Shown here: piece by piece, positions 34,176-43,923 of the stretch | How the letters are laid out: each line of letters begins with the position of its first letter | Position numbering within the stretch: the stretch's first letter is position 1 | Source of the DNA: Dendrophyllia cribrosa | Lineage: Eukaryota > Cnidaria > Anthozoa > Scleractinia > Dendrophylliidae | NCBI GenBank assembly: GCA_024195265.1 | Contig: JAJLRJ010000004.1 | Location: 35,921,030-35,985,029 of the forward strand | Reading direction: 5' to 3' | DNA length: 64,000 nucleotides | The notes under the pieces: generated by a model | What the model was told of the DNA's origin: nothing | What the model saw: the letters and a program-made list of their open reading frames with translations, nothing else | The model's database searches: none | Made by a program: the position numbers and the translations under genes

Positions 34176-36632
34176 TACAAAACTGAATGCAAGGCTGGCA
34201 CTACGGCAAAGGGCAGATTTATTAATGGCCAATATTTCGACTAATTGTACTAGTCTTTCTCAGGGCTAGGGCTATACTGAAAGAAAATATTGTAACGGCT
34301 CCTCAAATTTGAAAATTAAATGGTTATAAATAATTGGCTAATACATGACATGTAGACAGCGCACTTGTAAACATAAGATAAAAATAATATATGACATACA
34401 GTCGAACCTCCGGTTGCGACCACCTCTCGTAAGCGGCCACCTCTCCTCAGCGACCAGTTTTCCAAAATACCAAAAGTTTCCAAGTCAAATCACTATATTT
34501 GGAACCTCTTGTAAGCGACCACCTCTCGTAAGCGACCGCGACCACTTTTAGAGCTAAAAGTTTGAAATTTTCTTTTGTTTTTAACCTCCCGTAAGCGACC
34601 ACTTGAAGCTACTTGACAGATAATAGAGCGGAAATTGGATAACGAGGTGTGTAACATTATCGCATTCCTCAAGAGGTCTCAAGACAAGTCCTGTTTTTTT
34701 CGTTCAAAACCTATGCCGAACTCAAATTCTCAAATTCTTCTACAAATGGTAAGAGGGTTTAGTTTCCGAGCTGTGAACGATGTTTTTGACTGTTCGGCCT
34801 CAATTTGTTTAGATAATGGCCATAAAATGGCATTTGTAGCCTGAAAAAGGGTCTTTTTGGTGGAAATTTGGGTGTTAAAGGGTTAATGTACAGTTTTTTT
34901 ACGCTTGTTAACATGTAAATCACTAGTAATATAAAAGGGCTGTCAAATTTAAAGCTAGCAATCCAATCCTTATTAGTTCATGTTCAGTTCCTCTTAACGT
35001 TTAGACAACATTAAAGATTCAATTTGTAACTATCGTGAGACTTGTTCCATTCGCCTTATTAGGTAAATTAACAGAAGCGAACCATGAAACTCTGAATAAA
35101 TATTTTGGAAAGCTTAAATATTTTTGTGACTACTAAAAGTTATCACATGGGTTTAGATGGGCATTGTCACATGGGATAAGTCTCTGCAGTTACCATATGC
35201 TAATAAGGCAAAATTTTGACCCAATATGGTCTGAACTCTCGTAAGCGACCACCTCCCGTAAGCGACCACCTAGGCTTGACATTTTGGGTGGTCGCTTACG
35301 GGAGGTTCGACTGTATATAGTGTATGAAACAAAAGTGAGTTCAGCGTTCGTTCCTTCGGTTAATGCCTTCTGGTGACAAAGTGTTCCCTCTATGAATTAA
35401 AAAGGCCTCGCGTGCTTTTCGGCGGGAAGCATTGATGGTAGGCTGCAGTTCAAGCGGGATAAGTCTCATGTTCGCGGAAGAGTGGCCTGGTACTGGGTTG
35501 AAATGTGTAAGGACCGCTGCTGTGGAGTTGGCGTGATGTGGGTTATTTGTCCCTTGTCTGTGTTCTGTGAAGCGTTCACGAATCGTGCGTTTGGTTTCCC
35601 CCATATACTGTTTTTTTTTTTTTGCATTTTTTACATTCTATCATATATGTGAGGTTACTAGAATTACAGGTTAAATGTTGTTTTATTTGTCTAATTTCCC
35701 CGGTGTTGCTAAAAGTATACGAAGTTCTACCATTGTCAATGTAAGGGCAGGGGAGACATCCATGAGTGGAGTTGCAGCTGGTGTCGTGTTAGTGTTTTTT
35801 AGTTTAGCTCTAACCAAAAGGTCGCGAACGTTTGGTGAACGACGGTAAGCGATGAAAGGAACATCTTTGAATATTTTTTGCAGGTGATTTGTGGAATAGA
35901 GAATAGGTTGTTTCTTGTGAAGTATTTCTTGAATATTAGGTAGTGCTGGGTTATAGGTGATCGTGAACGGGACTGGGGATTCATCTTTATCACGATTATC
36001 TGTAATGTCTCACTTCTGGGTATTTGTATGGCTCTTGATTTGCTCTCTCCGCCACAAAACGTTCTTTATAACCTCTTTTTATTAAATATGAAAGTAATTC
36101 TGCTGACCGACGCTCGAAGAATTCGTCTTTGGAACAAATCCGGCGTAAACGGAGGGCGAGGTTGTAGGGGATAGCTCTTTTTGTATGATAAGGATGACTT
36201 GAGGAGTGGAGTAAGTACTGGTGTTTATCTGTAGGCTTGCAAAAGAGGTCGGTTTCAATTTTCCATTTTCGAGTAGAACATTGACATCCAGGAAAGGAAT
36301 TGAAGATGTGGACCGTTCACTAGTGAATTTGATAGTAGGATGGATGTTGTTGAGGTATGTGATGTAGTTGTCTAGCTTTTCTTCTCCGTGTGTCCATACC
36401 ATTAGAATGTCATCTATGTATCTGAGTCAGAGAAAGGGTTGGTCATCGTAATCTCTCAGTGCTTTCCTTTCGAAAATACAATACAGTACAATTAGTCGAA
36501 ATATTGAATTATAGAATTATTGAATTATTGAATTATATTGAATTATATTAGTCGAATAGTACAATTAGTCGAAATAAATAAATAAATCTGCCTTTTGCCG
36601 TAGTGCCAGCCTTGCATTCAGTTTTGTATTTT
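34176..36632 (-). mobile_element. Penelope-like retroelement, decayed (copy A)
   Basis: Minus-strand fragments in element order: the RT end with RYIDD and MVWTHGEEKLDNYITYLN (36460-36082), then a Cys-rich linker, then a GIY-YIG-type segment YMGETKRTIRERFTEH (35604-35341). The RT lacks its N-terminal part, the frames are broken, and copy A has a stop (TGA) just before RYIDD where copy B has TGG. Inverted blocks AACTGAATGCAAGGCTGGCA (34182) and its reverse complement (about 36605) form the outer ends. Next to each is a GACTAATTGTACTAGTC hairpin followed by CGAAATATTGG-type sequence on the minus strand. A 915-bp TIR element is inserted at 34399-35313. Confidence 0.8.
34399..35313. mobile_element. 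915-bp TIR element inserted only in copy A
   Basis: The left end CAGTCGAACCTCCGGTTGCG and right end CGCTTACGGGAGGTTCGACTG are inverted, flanked by TA (34397-34398, 35314-35315). Copy B at about 55910 reads GACATATATAG with one TA and no element, which is the empty site. Inside, CTCGTAAGCGACCACCTC-like words recur near both ends. No full transposase was recognised, so it is non-autonomous or decayed; the end type is Tigger/pogo-like. Confidence 0.9.
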
Positions 36633-36639
36633 CACATTC

Positions 36640-37224
36640 AAGTGACGCCTGGCACAAGATCTTTCAGAAGGAAGATCCGGCAACTACCAGCAAGTTTAAT
36701 TTCTGCGTCGTGTGGACCTCTGCATTTAAAGGGTTTTCTATCGTAATATACATATACGCACATGCATGCATAGAATTGTAATATATATCATTGTAATATA
36801 TTGTAATTGTAATATATATATTTCGGTATAAACTTAATAAATAACCGCTGTGGCCACATTATTGTATTTAGATGAGCTGGAATTGAAAAAAGACTGCGGT
36901 TCGTTTCCAGGTATATGCCCGAGTTGGAATGAGGTAATACATGCATATGAAAAGGGAAAACATTTTAATGTTACGATAAGAACGATCCGCAAATAAAATC
37001 GGTTAAAGGGGCAGTGTGTCGGCTGCCCGGGGGGGGGGGGGGTACTCATGCAAATTTTTGGGCGGAGGTGTGCCGCTGGGACTCTGAGACCCTTGACCAA
37101 TGCTAGACCATTTTAGCTGCATTTTGTAACCCTATTCTAGACTAAACACCGAAAAACCCTACCCTATCCTAGACCAAATTTTTGAACGCTTTTTGTTATT
37201 AGTTACCAGGGGTCAGTAAAAATG
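36640..37224. other. Repeat-rich right edge of copy A
   Basis: It contains ATATAT-rich sequence, a 13-G run near 37027 and a block with repeated CCCTATYCTAGACCAAA words. It is shared with copy B (57400-57705), where the G run is 29 long. No gene is seen. Confidence 0.5.
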
Positions 37225-37959
37225 CTACAAAAGCATGTAGGCTTTTGTAGCAGGCTGCCTACTGAGCAGAGTGGATTTGATCCTGAAGACATCCCCCTGC
37301 TTGAGGGCTTCATACATGCTGATGATAAACCAGTAAGAGTTTATAAAGCTATGGACTTGATCAAAAGTGGATTTCAACAAACTAGGCCCAATTGGTTTCG
37401 GAAAAAGTGGGAGAGGAAATGAAACGAAAATAGTTTCCTTTGGCCCAAAGGGTGGCGAAACTCGCCTTTTCAAGCAAGACGGGTCGGGCCGCCTTCTTAA
37501 ATCATTCACAGACAGGCACACAAAGTAGCTCTTGGCCCAAGCGCTGAAGAGCTTGTCTCTGAAGACAATGCATCAACAAGGGAAGAAAGACAAAGATTGA
37601 AGGAGGCAGAAAAACAACTGAAGGAGAATGAAAGGGTTGCTGTGGAACAACAACAAGCAGCAAATGAGGTGCAAAACCTCAGAAAGTGAATTTAGCAAAC
37701 TCAAGCGAGGATTGACAATCTTGAGCAGGAACACGGTTCAAGCGTTGAAAATCAATCCGCGATAGAGCAACTAAAACTACTGAAAAAGAATCTTCAAGGC
37801 GATCTTGAAAACCAGAAAAAAGAATTAGGTGCCCTTCAAAAAATACAAAAACAACGAGACCAAGAACAGGCAAAGGTTGACAAACTCAGGACTCGCCTTT
37901 CTGCCAAAGAGAAGGAAAGAAATGAAGTTGAAGCAAGGCTAAACTCTACTAAATCAATT

Positions 37960-38965
37960 CATAACTTCTGTCAATACTTTTCATCCAGCTCTAAAATATA
38001 CCTGGGAAATTTCCGAAACCTCAGTCGCTTTTCTTGACATTAATATTTCAATCAACGGTAACAGTTTATCCACAAGTGTGCACTACAAACCTACAGATTC
38101 CCACAGTTATCTGTTACATTCATCCTCACATCCATCGCACGTTAAAAACGCCATTCCGTATTCTCAATTTCTCAGACTTCGACGTCTATGTAGTGATGAC
38201 TCTGATTTTTCCAACAAATCAGAAGAAATGTGCCAGTTTTTCAAGAAACGTGGGTACCCTGACTCTGTTGTTAATACGGGCCAACAACGTGCACAACAGA
38301 TCGACAGACAGTCAGCACTACAAACGCCACAGAAGGAAGAGAACGAGAGAATTCCATTCACCCTCACTTTCCACCCACACAACAACACAGTCAAAAGCAT
38401 CATTTTAAAAAATTTCAAATTACTCCAAAACGACCCCGAAACTGGCAGAATTTTTTCACAACCCCCACTAATTTCATTCAAACGTGACAAAAACATAGGC
38501 AACTTTCTAGTTACGAGCGCACTGAAATCTGACGATGTACCGGGAACTTTCAAATGCACACGCACACGATGTAACACTTGTCCTTTCATTCACAACGCGG
38601 ACAAAATAACAGGACCCAAACGATCTATTAAAATCACTGATCGTTTTACATGCACCTCCGTAAATGTTATCTACTGCATTACATGTACTTTTTGCAAAAA
38701 GATATACATTGGCGAAACAGGGAGGAGACTGGGCGACCGTTTTCGTGAACATCTCCGAGACGTTGAAAAAAATGACAAAGACGCATCCAAACCAGTCGCG
38801 CGCCATTTTAATCTTACTAACCATTCTAAACAACACATGACAATCTGCGGCCTTTCCCTACACCAGGGTAACACAGAAAGCCGTAAAAACCTAGAACAAA
38901 AAATCATCTTTCAAATCGGCACTCTCAAACCCCACGGAATCAACGAACGCTTTTCATTCAACTAA
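37960..38965 (+). CDS. Penelope-like RT C-terminus plus GIY-YIG endonuclease
   Basis: The frame is open from about 37960 to the stop at 38965, with no start codon of its own because the element is 5'-truncated. The first ~40 residues end in TSVAFLDINISI, matching the FLDV-type strand after the RT active site in this family. A linker follows, then a Cys-rich region (CTRTRCNTCPFIHN and CTSVNVIYCITCTFC) that probably binds zinc. The GIY-YIG nuclease comes next: KKIYIGETGRRLGDRFREHL with the catalytic Arg in GDRFREH, then ARHFNLTNHS and a conserved Glu in NLEQKIIFQIGTL. It would nick target DNA to prime reverse transcription. The RT palm with its Asp residues is missing, so this copy cannot move alone, but the endonuclease part looks intact. 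Confidence 0.85.
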
Positions 38966-39055
38966 TCTACATTTGTTTTTCACGTCACCAAATTTCCACC
39001 AATAGCGTAGCTCCACCGCTTACTATATAAAACCACACACTACCCACAATTCCTT

Positions 39056-39104
39056 GATTCGCTCCGACGAAGGGCTAGCGCTCGAAACGTCAGCTATTTG
39101 AATC
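39056..39104 (+). ncRNA. Hammerhead-ribozyme-like motif of the Penelope element
   Basis: Stem I outer GATTC (39056-39060) pairs with GAATC (39100-39104). Stem I inner GCT (39061-39063) pairs with AGC (39092-39094). The core is CCGACGA (39064-39070), stem II is GGGC/GCTC (39072-39075 with 39080-39083) around TAGC, then GAAA (39084-39087), then CGTC with a possible GUC cleavage triplet at 39089-39091. Deviations from the CUGANGA consensus are C for U at core position 4 and one extra A before stem II. Stem III is almost absent, as in dimer-acting hammerheads of Penelope-like elements. Activity is uncertain. Confidence 0.5.
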
Positions 39105-40196
39105 TTTTTACGGTGGTCAATTTACCTTATCGACTCAGTCGATAAAACTAAATTCTCGTGTTTCATCCCCCCACCGACGCAGCACCACAGTTTCTCTAGA
39201 AACTAACCCCATCCATAAACTCTACTAAACCTCTTGATGAGTTAAACGAAAGAGAAGCCGAGCTTGAACGCGAAAACAAGGAAGACAGACGCGTGATAGA
39301 GGATGAGAACACTTCTCCATCTGATAGAGAAGCCGCGGAAGCCCGAGTTGCTGAGCGAGAAGAAGAGCTGGCAAGGCTCAGAACACAGGTTGAAGAGAGG
39401 GAACAAGCCCTGCCTTTGAGAGAGAGGATCAAAAATATCTTCAAGAAATACGGATGGACACTGCAAGCTGTTGTTCTGGCAGTTGGCATCACCATCAGCG
39501 CTGTGGTACTCACCACCTTGAATGGCCTGGCAAGGGCCACCAAGGCTATTGAAAGGTTATCTTAAGTTTATGACTGCCTCCATGTATTTTCCTTGTGTAG
39601 CTGGTAACCTCAAAACTTAATACAGCCCTTTATAACTTGTAGTGCACATTTTCCGTAAATAGAGGTGCCAAGTGATGAAGTCACAAATGCTACATTTTTG
39701 AAATTATGGGGTTTGATTTAAAATATTTGGAAAGGGCATGACAAAAAATGCCCACTTACCAAAAATCTTATTGCAGGGGTGAGATATTGGTACTTTTATG
39801 CTCTGATGACTCCATACAAACCCTTCTAATTTGGAACTGAGGCAAAATTACAAGGGTTTGCACTATGGAGTCATCAGAGCAAAAAGGTGCCAACATTGCA
39901 CCCCCAAATTGCACCAGGATGCAGTCTGATTTTTGGCAAGTGGACATTTTTTGTTGTTGTGCCCTTTCCAATATCTAATCAAATGTGACATCACACTTTG
40001 GTACTCTGTTATAATCAAATGCGCATCACATAGAACTGCTCGTGATTACTATATAAGAAACTAACTGAAGCAAGATAATATTTTTTATAATTGCCCCTTT
40101 TGGTTATGTGTGAATGTCCTTCGTTTGTGCGATACTTGAACAGTGATTTAATGCCCTTTTTTCCTCATTTACATTGTATTTATTTCTATTTTTCAG

Positions 40197-41019
40197 AGGT
40201 CTTTTTATAATTGATGACAAAGGCACTCTGCGCCAAATTACCATGAATGACCTACCGGTAAGCCATGTAACATGTAACTGCCTAGCATTTTTAACTCTAA
40301 GGTTATTTCGGGTAACCAGGGGTCAATTTAATAAAACTTTTACAAGTGCAATTTACAAGTGTAGCCATTGTTTCAGAGGTTGAAAACAATAGCTACACTA
40401 CCCCAGTACCCCTATTATTTTTATTAAAAATTGTAATATATTACTTATTGTAGGCTTTGGGGTAGAATAAAGGTTCTTGTTGTTGTTGTTGTTGTTGATG
40501 ATGATGGTGGTTTGTAGAAAAACATTACATGTACGTCAGCTGAAATCCGCCTATACCAGGCACTGTACATCCAGTATAACCGAGCCCGGGTGAAACTTCA
40601 AACACTGTCTGTGATGCTGTACAAGGTGTTTCCAACTTTGAAAACTGTTAATGGTATCCGTGTAGCACTGTTTATTTGATTATGCTGTACAAGATATTTG
40701 CTAACTTTTTAGCGTGTGGATAAAGTCCTTTACTGTGACCATTCAGATGAAAGCTATTGAGCAGTAACTTCAAGCTATGTTATTCGCTTGTCAGTCATTT
40801 CCTTGTGAAGATATTAAAACTTCTATTATCTTCCAGGTGGGCCGATCTGTTGACGAGACTCTGCGTTTGGTCCAGGCCTTCCAATATACTGACAAACACG
40901 GTGAAGTGTGCCCGGCGGGCTGGAAGCCTGGTAAAGAAACGATCATTCCAGACCCAACGGAAAAGAAGAAGTACTTTGCCAAACAAGCGGAAAAGGGGGA
41001 CAAAGAACTAAAGAAATAA
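40197..41019 (+). pseudogene. PRDX4 fragment, exons 6-7 only
   Basis: Exon 6 (40197-40257) and exon 7 (40837-41019) match the intact gene with intact splice sites and no stop. They encode the last ~80 residues, including the resolving Cys (GEVCPAGW) and the YF motif. The signal peptide and peroxidatic Cys are missing because the duplication began in intron 5. Upstream is transposon-derived DNA. It cannot make an active peroxiredoxin unless spliced from an upstream exon. The preserved frame reflects recency, not proven selection. Confidence 0.9.
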
Positions 41020-41659
41020 CGACAACAGAAAAGAAATAAATCAAAGTTTAGAATTTTAATTAGACGAACAGCTTATCACTTTGTCCCTTATACACGAGTT
41101 ACCACTGAAACCAAGCTTGAAATGTTGTTAGGCTGTTGTTGAATTTACAGCCGTCGTCTTTACTGCAAGTTTCTCTTCTAATAATTTATCTCTTTACTCT
41201 TAAAGAGCCGCTTCTTTGTCCAGGTAATAAATTAAAGTTCAGTTTCCCGGTTTAGTGCATGTTGTACACTGATCAATAAAGATCAACAACCCTTGGCTCA
41301 GTCGAAGCTTCAGTAGCTCAGGCTTTTTCTGGTCTTCGAACACTTTACATTCCTAATTCCTGATCTTCATCTGATTCTACACGGATGCAGTATAATATAG
41401 AGCGGTTTTCATAGAGTTTTCATAGTTTTTATGGAGTGTCGAAAGTCATTTCGAATTCGCTGTTGCTTTGGTTTTGAATTGCTACGGTTTGTAATTGTCT
41501 AAAAAATCTCGTGCCACTTAAGAGTCTATCAACCAATCAATAGTGAAACCAAAACCAATTGTGACTTACTCTCGCACGTATTCCCGCACTTGTCGCCGGC
41601 GACGTTTATTTGCTTCTTCGAGTTCTGACGCACGTTGTTCAAAAGATGGATAACGCTAT

Positions 41660-41972
41660 TTATCATATGACCCGTACGGCCCTGCGAGCCTTTTCTTTGC
41701 AAAACCATTGATGAAAGTCCCGTATGAGGGCCGTACGCATTTGCGCGAGCGGGGCCGGAAAAAGCCGTACGGCCCTACTACAAAAGCGGATGGCCTCGCG
41801 CGTTAAGATTTCAAGTAATTTTGTCTCCAAATTGGTCATATGATAAACTACTTATTGACTAAGTTAGGTCGGGTCGGATGGGAAAATATTTGGCGCTCGG
41901 TCCGTACGCCATGACCTCGAGCCAAATATTTTCCCATCCGGCCCGACCACTTAGTCAATAAGTACATAATAT
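41660..41972. mobile_element. Palindromic element inserted only in copy B
   Basis: It begins ATCATATGACCCGTACGG, contains two CCGTACGGCCCT-type words, and ends with a palindrome GGATGGGAAAATATTTGG / CCAAATATTTTCCCATCCG closed by ACTTAGTCAATAAGTAC. Copy A at about 18190 reads GATAACGCTATATATCCAGC with no insertion. It is the inverse of the element at 13345-13684. The target was another MITE (the GGATAACGCTAT palindrome), so it is nested. Confidence 0.85.
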
Positions 41973-43259
41973 CCACCGGATAAATCACTATCCAGTGGAT
42001 AAGCCTTGACAAAAGCAATTGCCGGTTATCCACTGAATAGCGCTATCCACCTTTTGAACAACTGATTGGTTCATTAGATTGCGTCTATTGTGATTGGTCA
42101 GAGTAATTACACGTGCCGGTACGGCAACGAGTTAAGGTTTGCTTTCCGTTTTTCTTTTTCTCCGTGTTTTCGTATCTACTCCTGTGCATCGCGTTAGATC
42201 TGTGTACAAGAATACGCAGGCATGCACTGCGAGAAAATTTTGAACCCACGATACTTGGGATTTGGTGTGATGTATGCAGAAGCGAAACAAATTTGGGTTT
42301 TGTTTGTTGCTGTTTACTCGTGCCGGATACGGCAACGAGGTAAGGTTTGACATCCGTTTTTCTTTTTATTCTTTATGTGTCGTCTCTCATTTGTGCATCG
42401 CATTAAATCTGGTACGAGAATACGCATGCATGCAAGCAGAAGCGAAACTAATTTTGTCGATCAGTTTAGTTTTATTTGCCTGTTGCTGTTTTACGTCCCG
42501 CGAGTAAACGTACATGTTACTTTGGTTTTGGTTTTACCACACTCGAGTTGAAACCGCGCTTATAATATTTTTAGCATCATACGGTGTCTCGATGCTCTCA
42601 TAATAAAACCACTCTACTGAAAAACAAATACTGATGAAAATGTAAAAACTTGAAAAGAATAACTGGCGTGATAATACGCACGAGGACATTCTTCCTATTT
42701 TTCCCGCGGATTTCGCCTCCCGCGAACAATCTTCTCACTTCTACTAGCCGAGATACCCCGGAAACCTTTGGTAACCATGCAGGTTATAGGAGGATATCAT
42801 TATTTTATGACTAGCTTGGCGTTCTCTATTAAGAAGCTTATGGTCAATGTTCAGAGGTAATTACAAAGAAAAAAGCTGCAACGCGGGCTGCTATATCTCA
42901 AGGGCTACTCCGAGTCGAAGTTGCTGAATGGAACATGTGTTGAAACAAACCAAATATTGTTCAAATAAGAGAACTAAACTGGCCAAGAAAAGAAACTCCT
43001 GGAAGGTTGTTCCAAATTAAGAAGAAGAAAAAGGTCCGAATATTGAGGACATGATGTACATCAAAGTTAACAATGAATAGTAAACCTGTCCCATGAGTTG
43101 CACGCTGAAATCAACAGAACAGTATTTGTTGGTAAGAACCTCTTTTAGAAGAATTTTGAGGCTTATTGTTAAGTGAGATTGTTGTCCAACTTTGTATCAT
43201 AAAAGTGGCTGTGCTTTCTGCTTCTGTGATGGTTAGGAATGGCTATCAGGGAATGGAGG

Positions 43260-43290
<31 letters not shown>

Positions 43291-43923
43291 CTTTATTTAA
43301 AATACCCTATTTTTAGCCCTATTTCCTTGCAAGAGGCCACTTGAAGCCCTACACGCTGCACTCTCTCGAAAAAGGTGGAGCAGAGATAACCTACAGAACA
43401 TGTATGCTCTCAACGGTTGAATTCCGCCAGTAAACTGAAGTGAAATTCTGAAAGATGTGAGATACTTAGAGCAAGACTGATTGTATGCAAGCGCATGCAA
43501 TGCAAAAGGCTGTGTTAAGCAGAACGAGACCTTTTGATGGTATTGTTCAATACTAACTCCTACAGCCAAATAAGCTGATTGGCTGAAAACGGCCGTGAAG
43601 GTTGAGCCAAATATCGGACATGTCATGTCAGCTGTCATGCATGTAAAAAAGATTCTTTCAACATTTTTAAACTTGTCCAGGTGAGTATCCTGATTTGACT
43701 CAATTTTGATCCTATGTCTTAATTTAAATTGGTTTAATTTGAGAAAAGGTTATTCACGCCTGTTGGTTGTCCGAGACTTAGCGTGACCCAGCGCCTGGCG
43801 TGACAGAGGAGTTTGCGCGGTGAATATTTGCACCATTTGAGTTGGAGGCCGGGCTGATTTGATCTCGCTTCTTCTGCAGAAAGTTTGTTCCTCCGTTCCG
43901 TTGAGGCTATAAGTAGTGCGAAA

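Larger units (their letters stand above)
32316..34238. other. 1.9-kb block in copy A missing from copy B
   Basis: Copy B jumps from CACAGGTGTTTTTCA to GACTAATTGTACTAG at about 55758, whereas copy A has this block between the same two points. It holds a MITE (32414-32623), two tRNA-like units (33041-33268), a GGGCGCTT-rich repeat (about 33475-33590) and unique AT-rich DNA, with no coding exon seen. The left end of the Penelope-like element in copy A is inside it, so deletion from copy B is the simplest reading. Confidence 0.75.
16079..37224 (+). repeat. Segmental tandem duplication, copy A
   Basis: From TATCTTAAGTTTATGACTGCC at 16079 to GGTCAGTAAAAATGC at about 37224, this 21.1 kb region is nearly identical in sequence and order to 39558-57705. 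Shared landmarks are PRDX4 exons 6-7, all nine aldo-keto reductase exons and every intron repeat. The start lies in PRDX4 intron 5, so copy B received only exons 6 and 7. Copy A is longer mainly because it holds 32316-34238, two TIR insertions (30874-31051 and 34399-35313), and 22490-23225. The copies differ mostly by scattered substitutions and small indels, so the duplication is recent in evolutionary terms. Confidence 0.93.
37954..39216 (+). mobile_element. 5'-truncated Penelope-like element with 13-bp TSD
   Basis: The element is flanked by AAACTCTACTAAA at 37941-37953 and again at 39217-39229, an exact 13-bp target-site duplication inside the coiled-coil ORF. It encodes the last part of a reverse transcriptase and a GIY-YIG endonuclease in one open frame. 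The 5' end starts inside the RT, as expected from incomplete target-primed reverse transcription. The 3' part holds a hammerhead-like fold. Confidence 0.9.
37222..39565 (+). pseudogene. Broken coiled-coil/transmembrane ORF at duplication junction
   Basis: Coding blocks: 37222-37422 (GFDPEDIPLLEGFIHADDK), a frameshifted block to about 37525, a coiled-coil block 37528-37950 (heptad-like, rich in E, K, Q, with a stop at about 37687), and 39217-39565 (coiled coil, then a hydrophobic segment LQAVVLAVGITISAVVLTTL). The last two are separated by the Penelope-like element at 37954-39216, and the frame resumes across it. The final codons lie in sequence belonging to segmental copy B, so the 3' end is truncated. 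The architecture resembles, from memory, a multi-copy cnidarian family of unknown function, possibly from a large DNA transposon. With a frameshift, stops, an insertion and truncation it is not functional. Confidence 0.7.

Noticed and set aside
38164..38907. Minus-strand frames of 78-141 codons under the GIY-YIG ORF
   Set aside because: They are shadows of the plus-strand Penelope-like coding frame.
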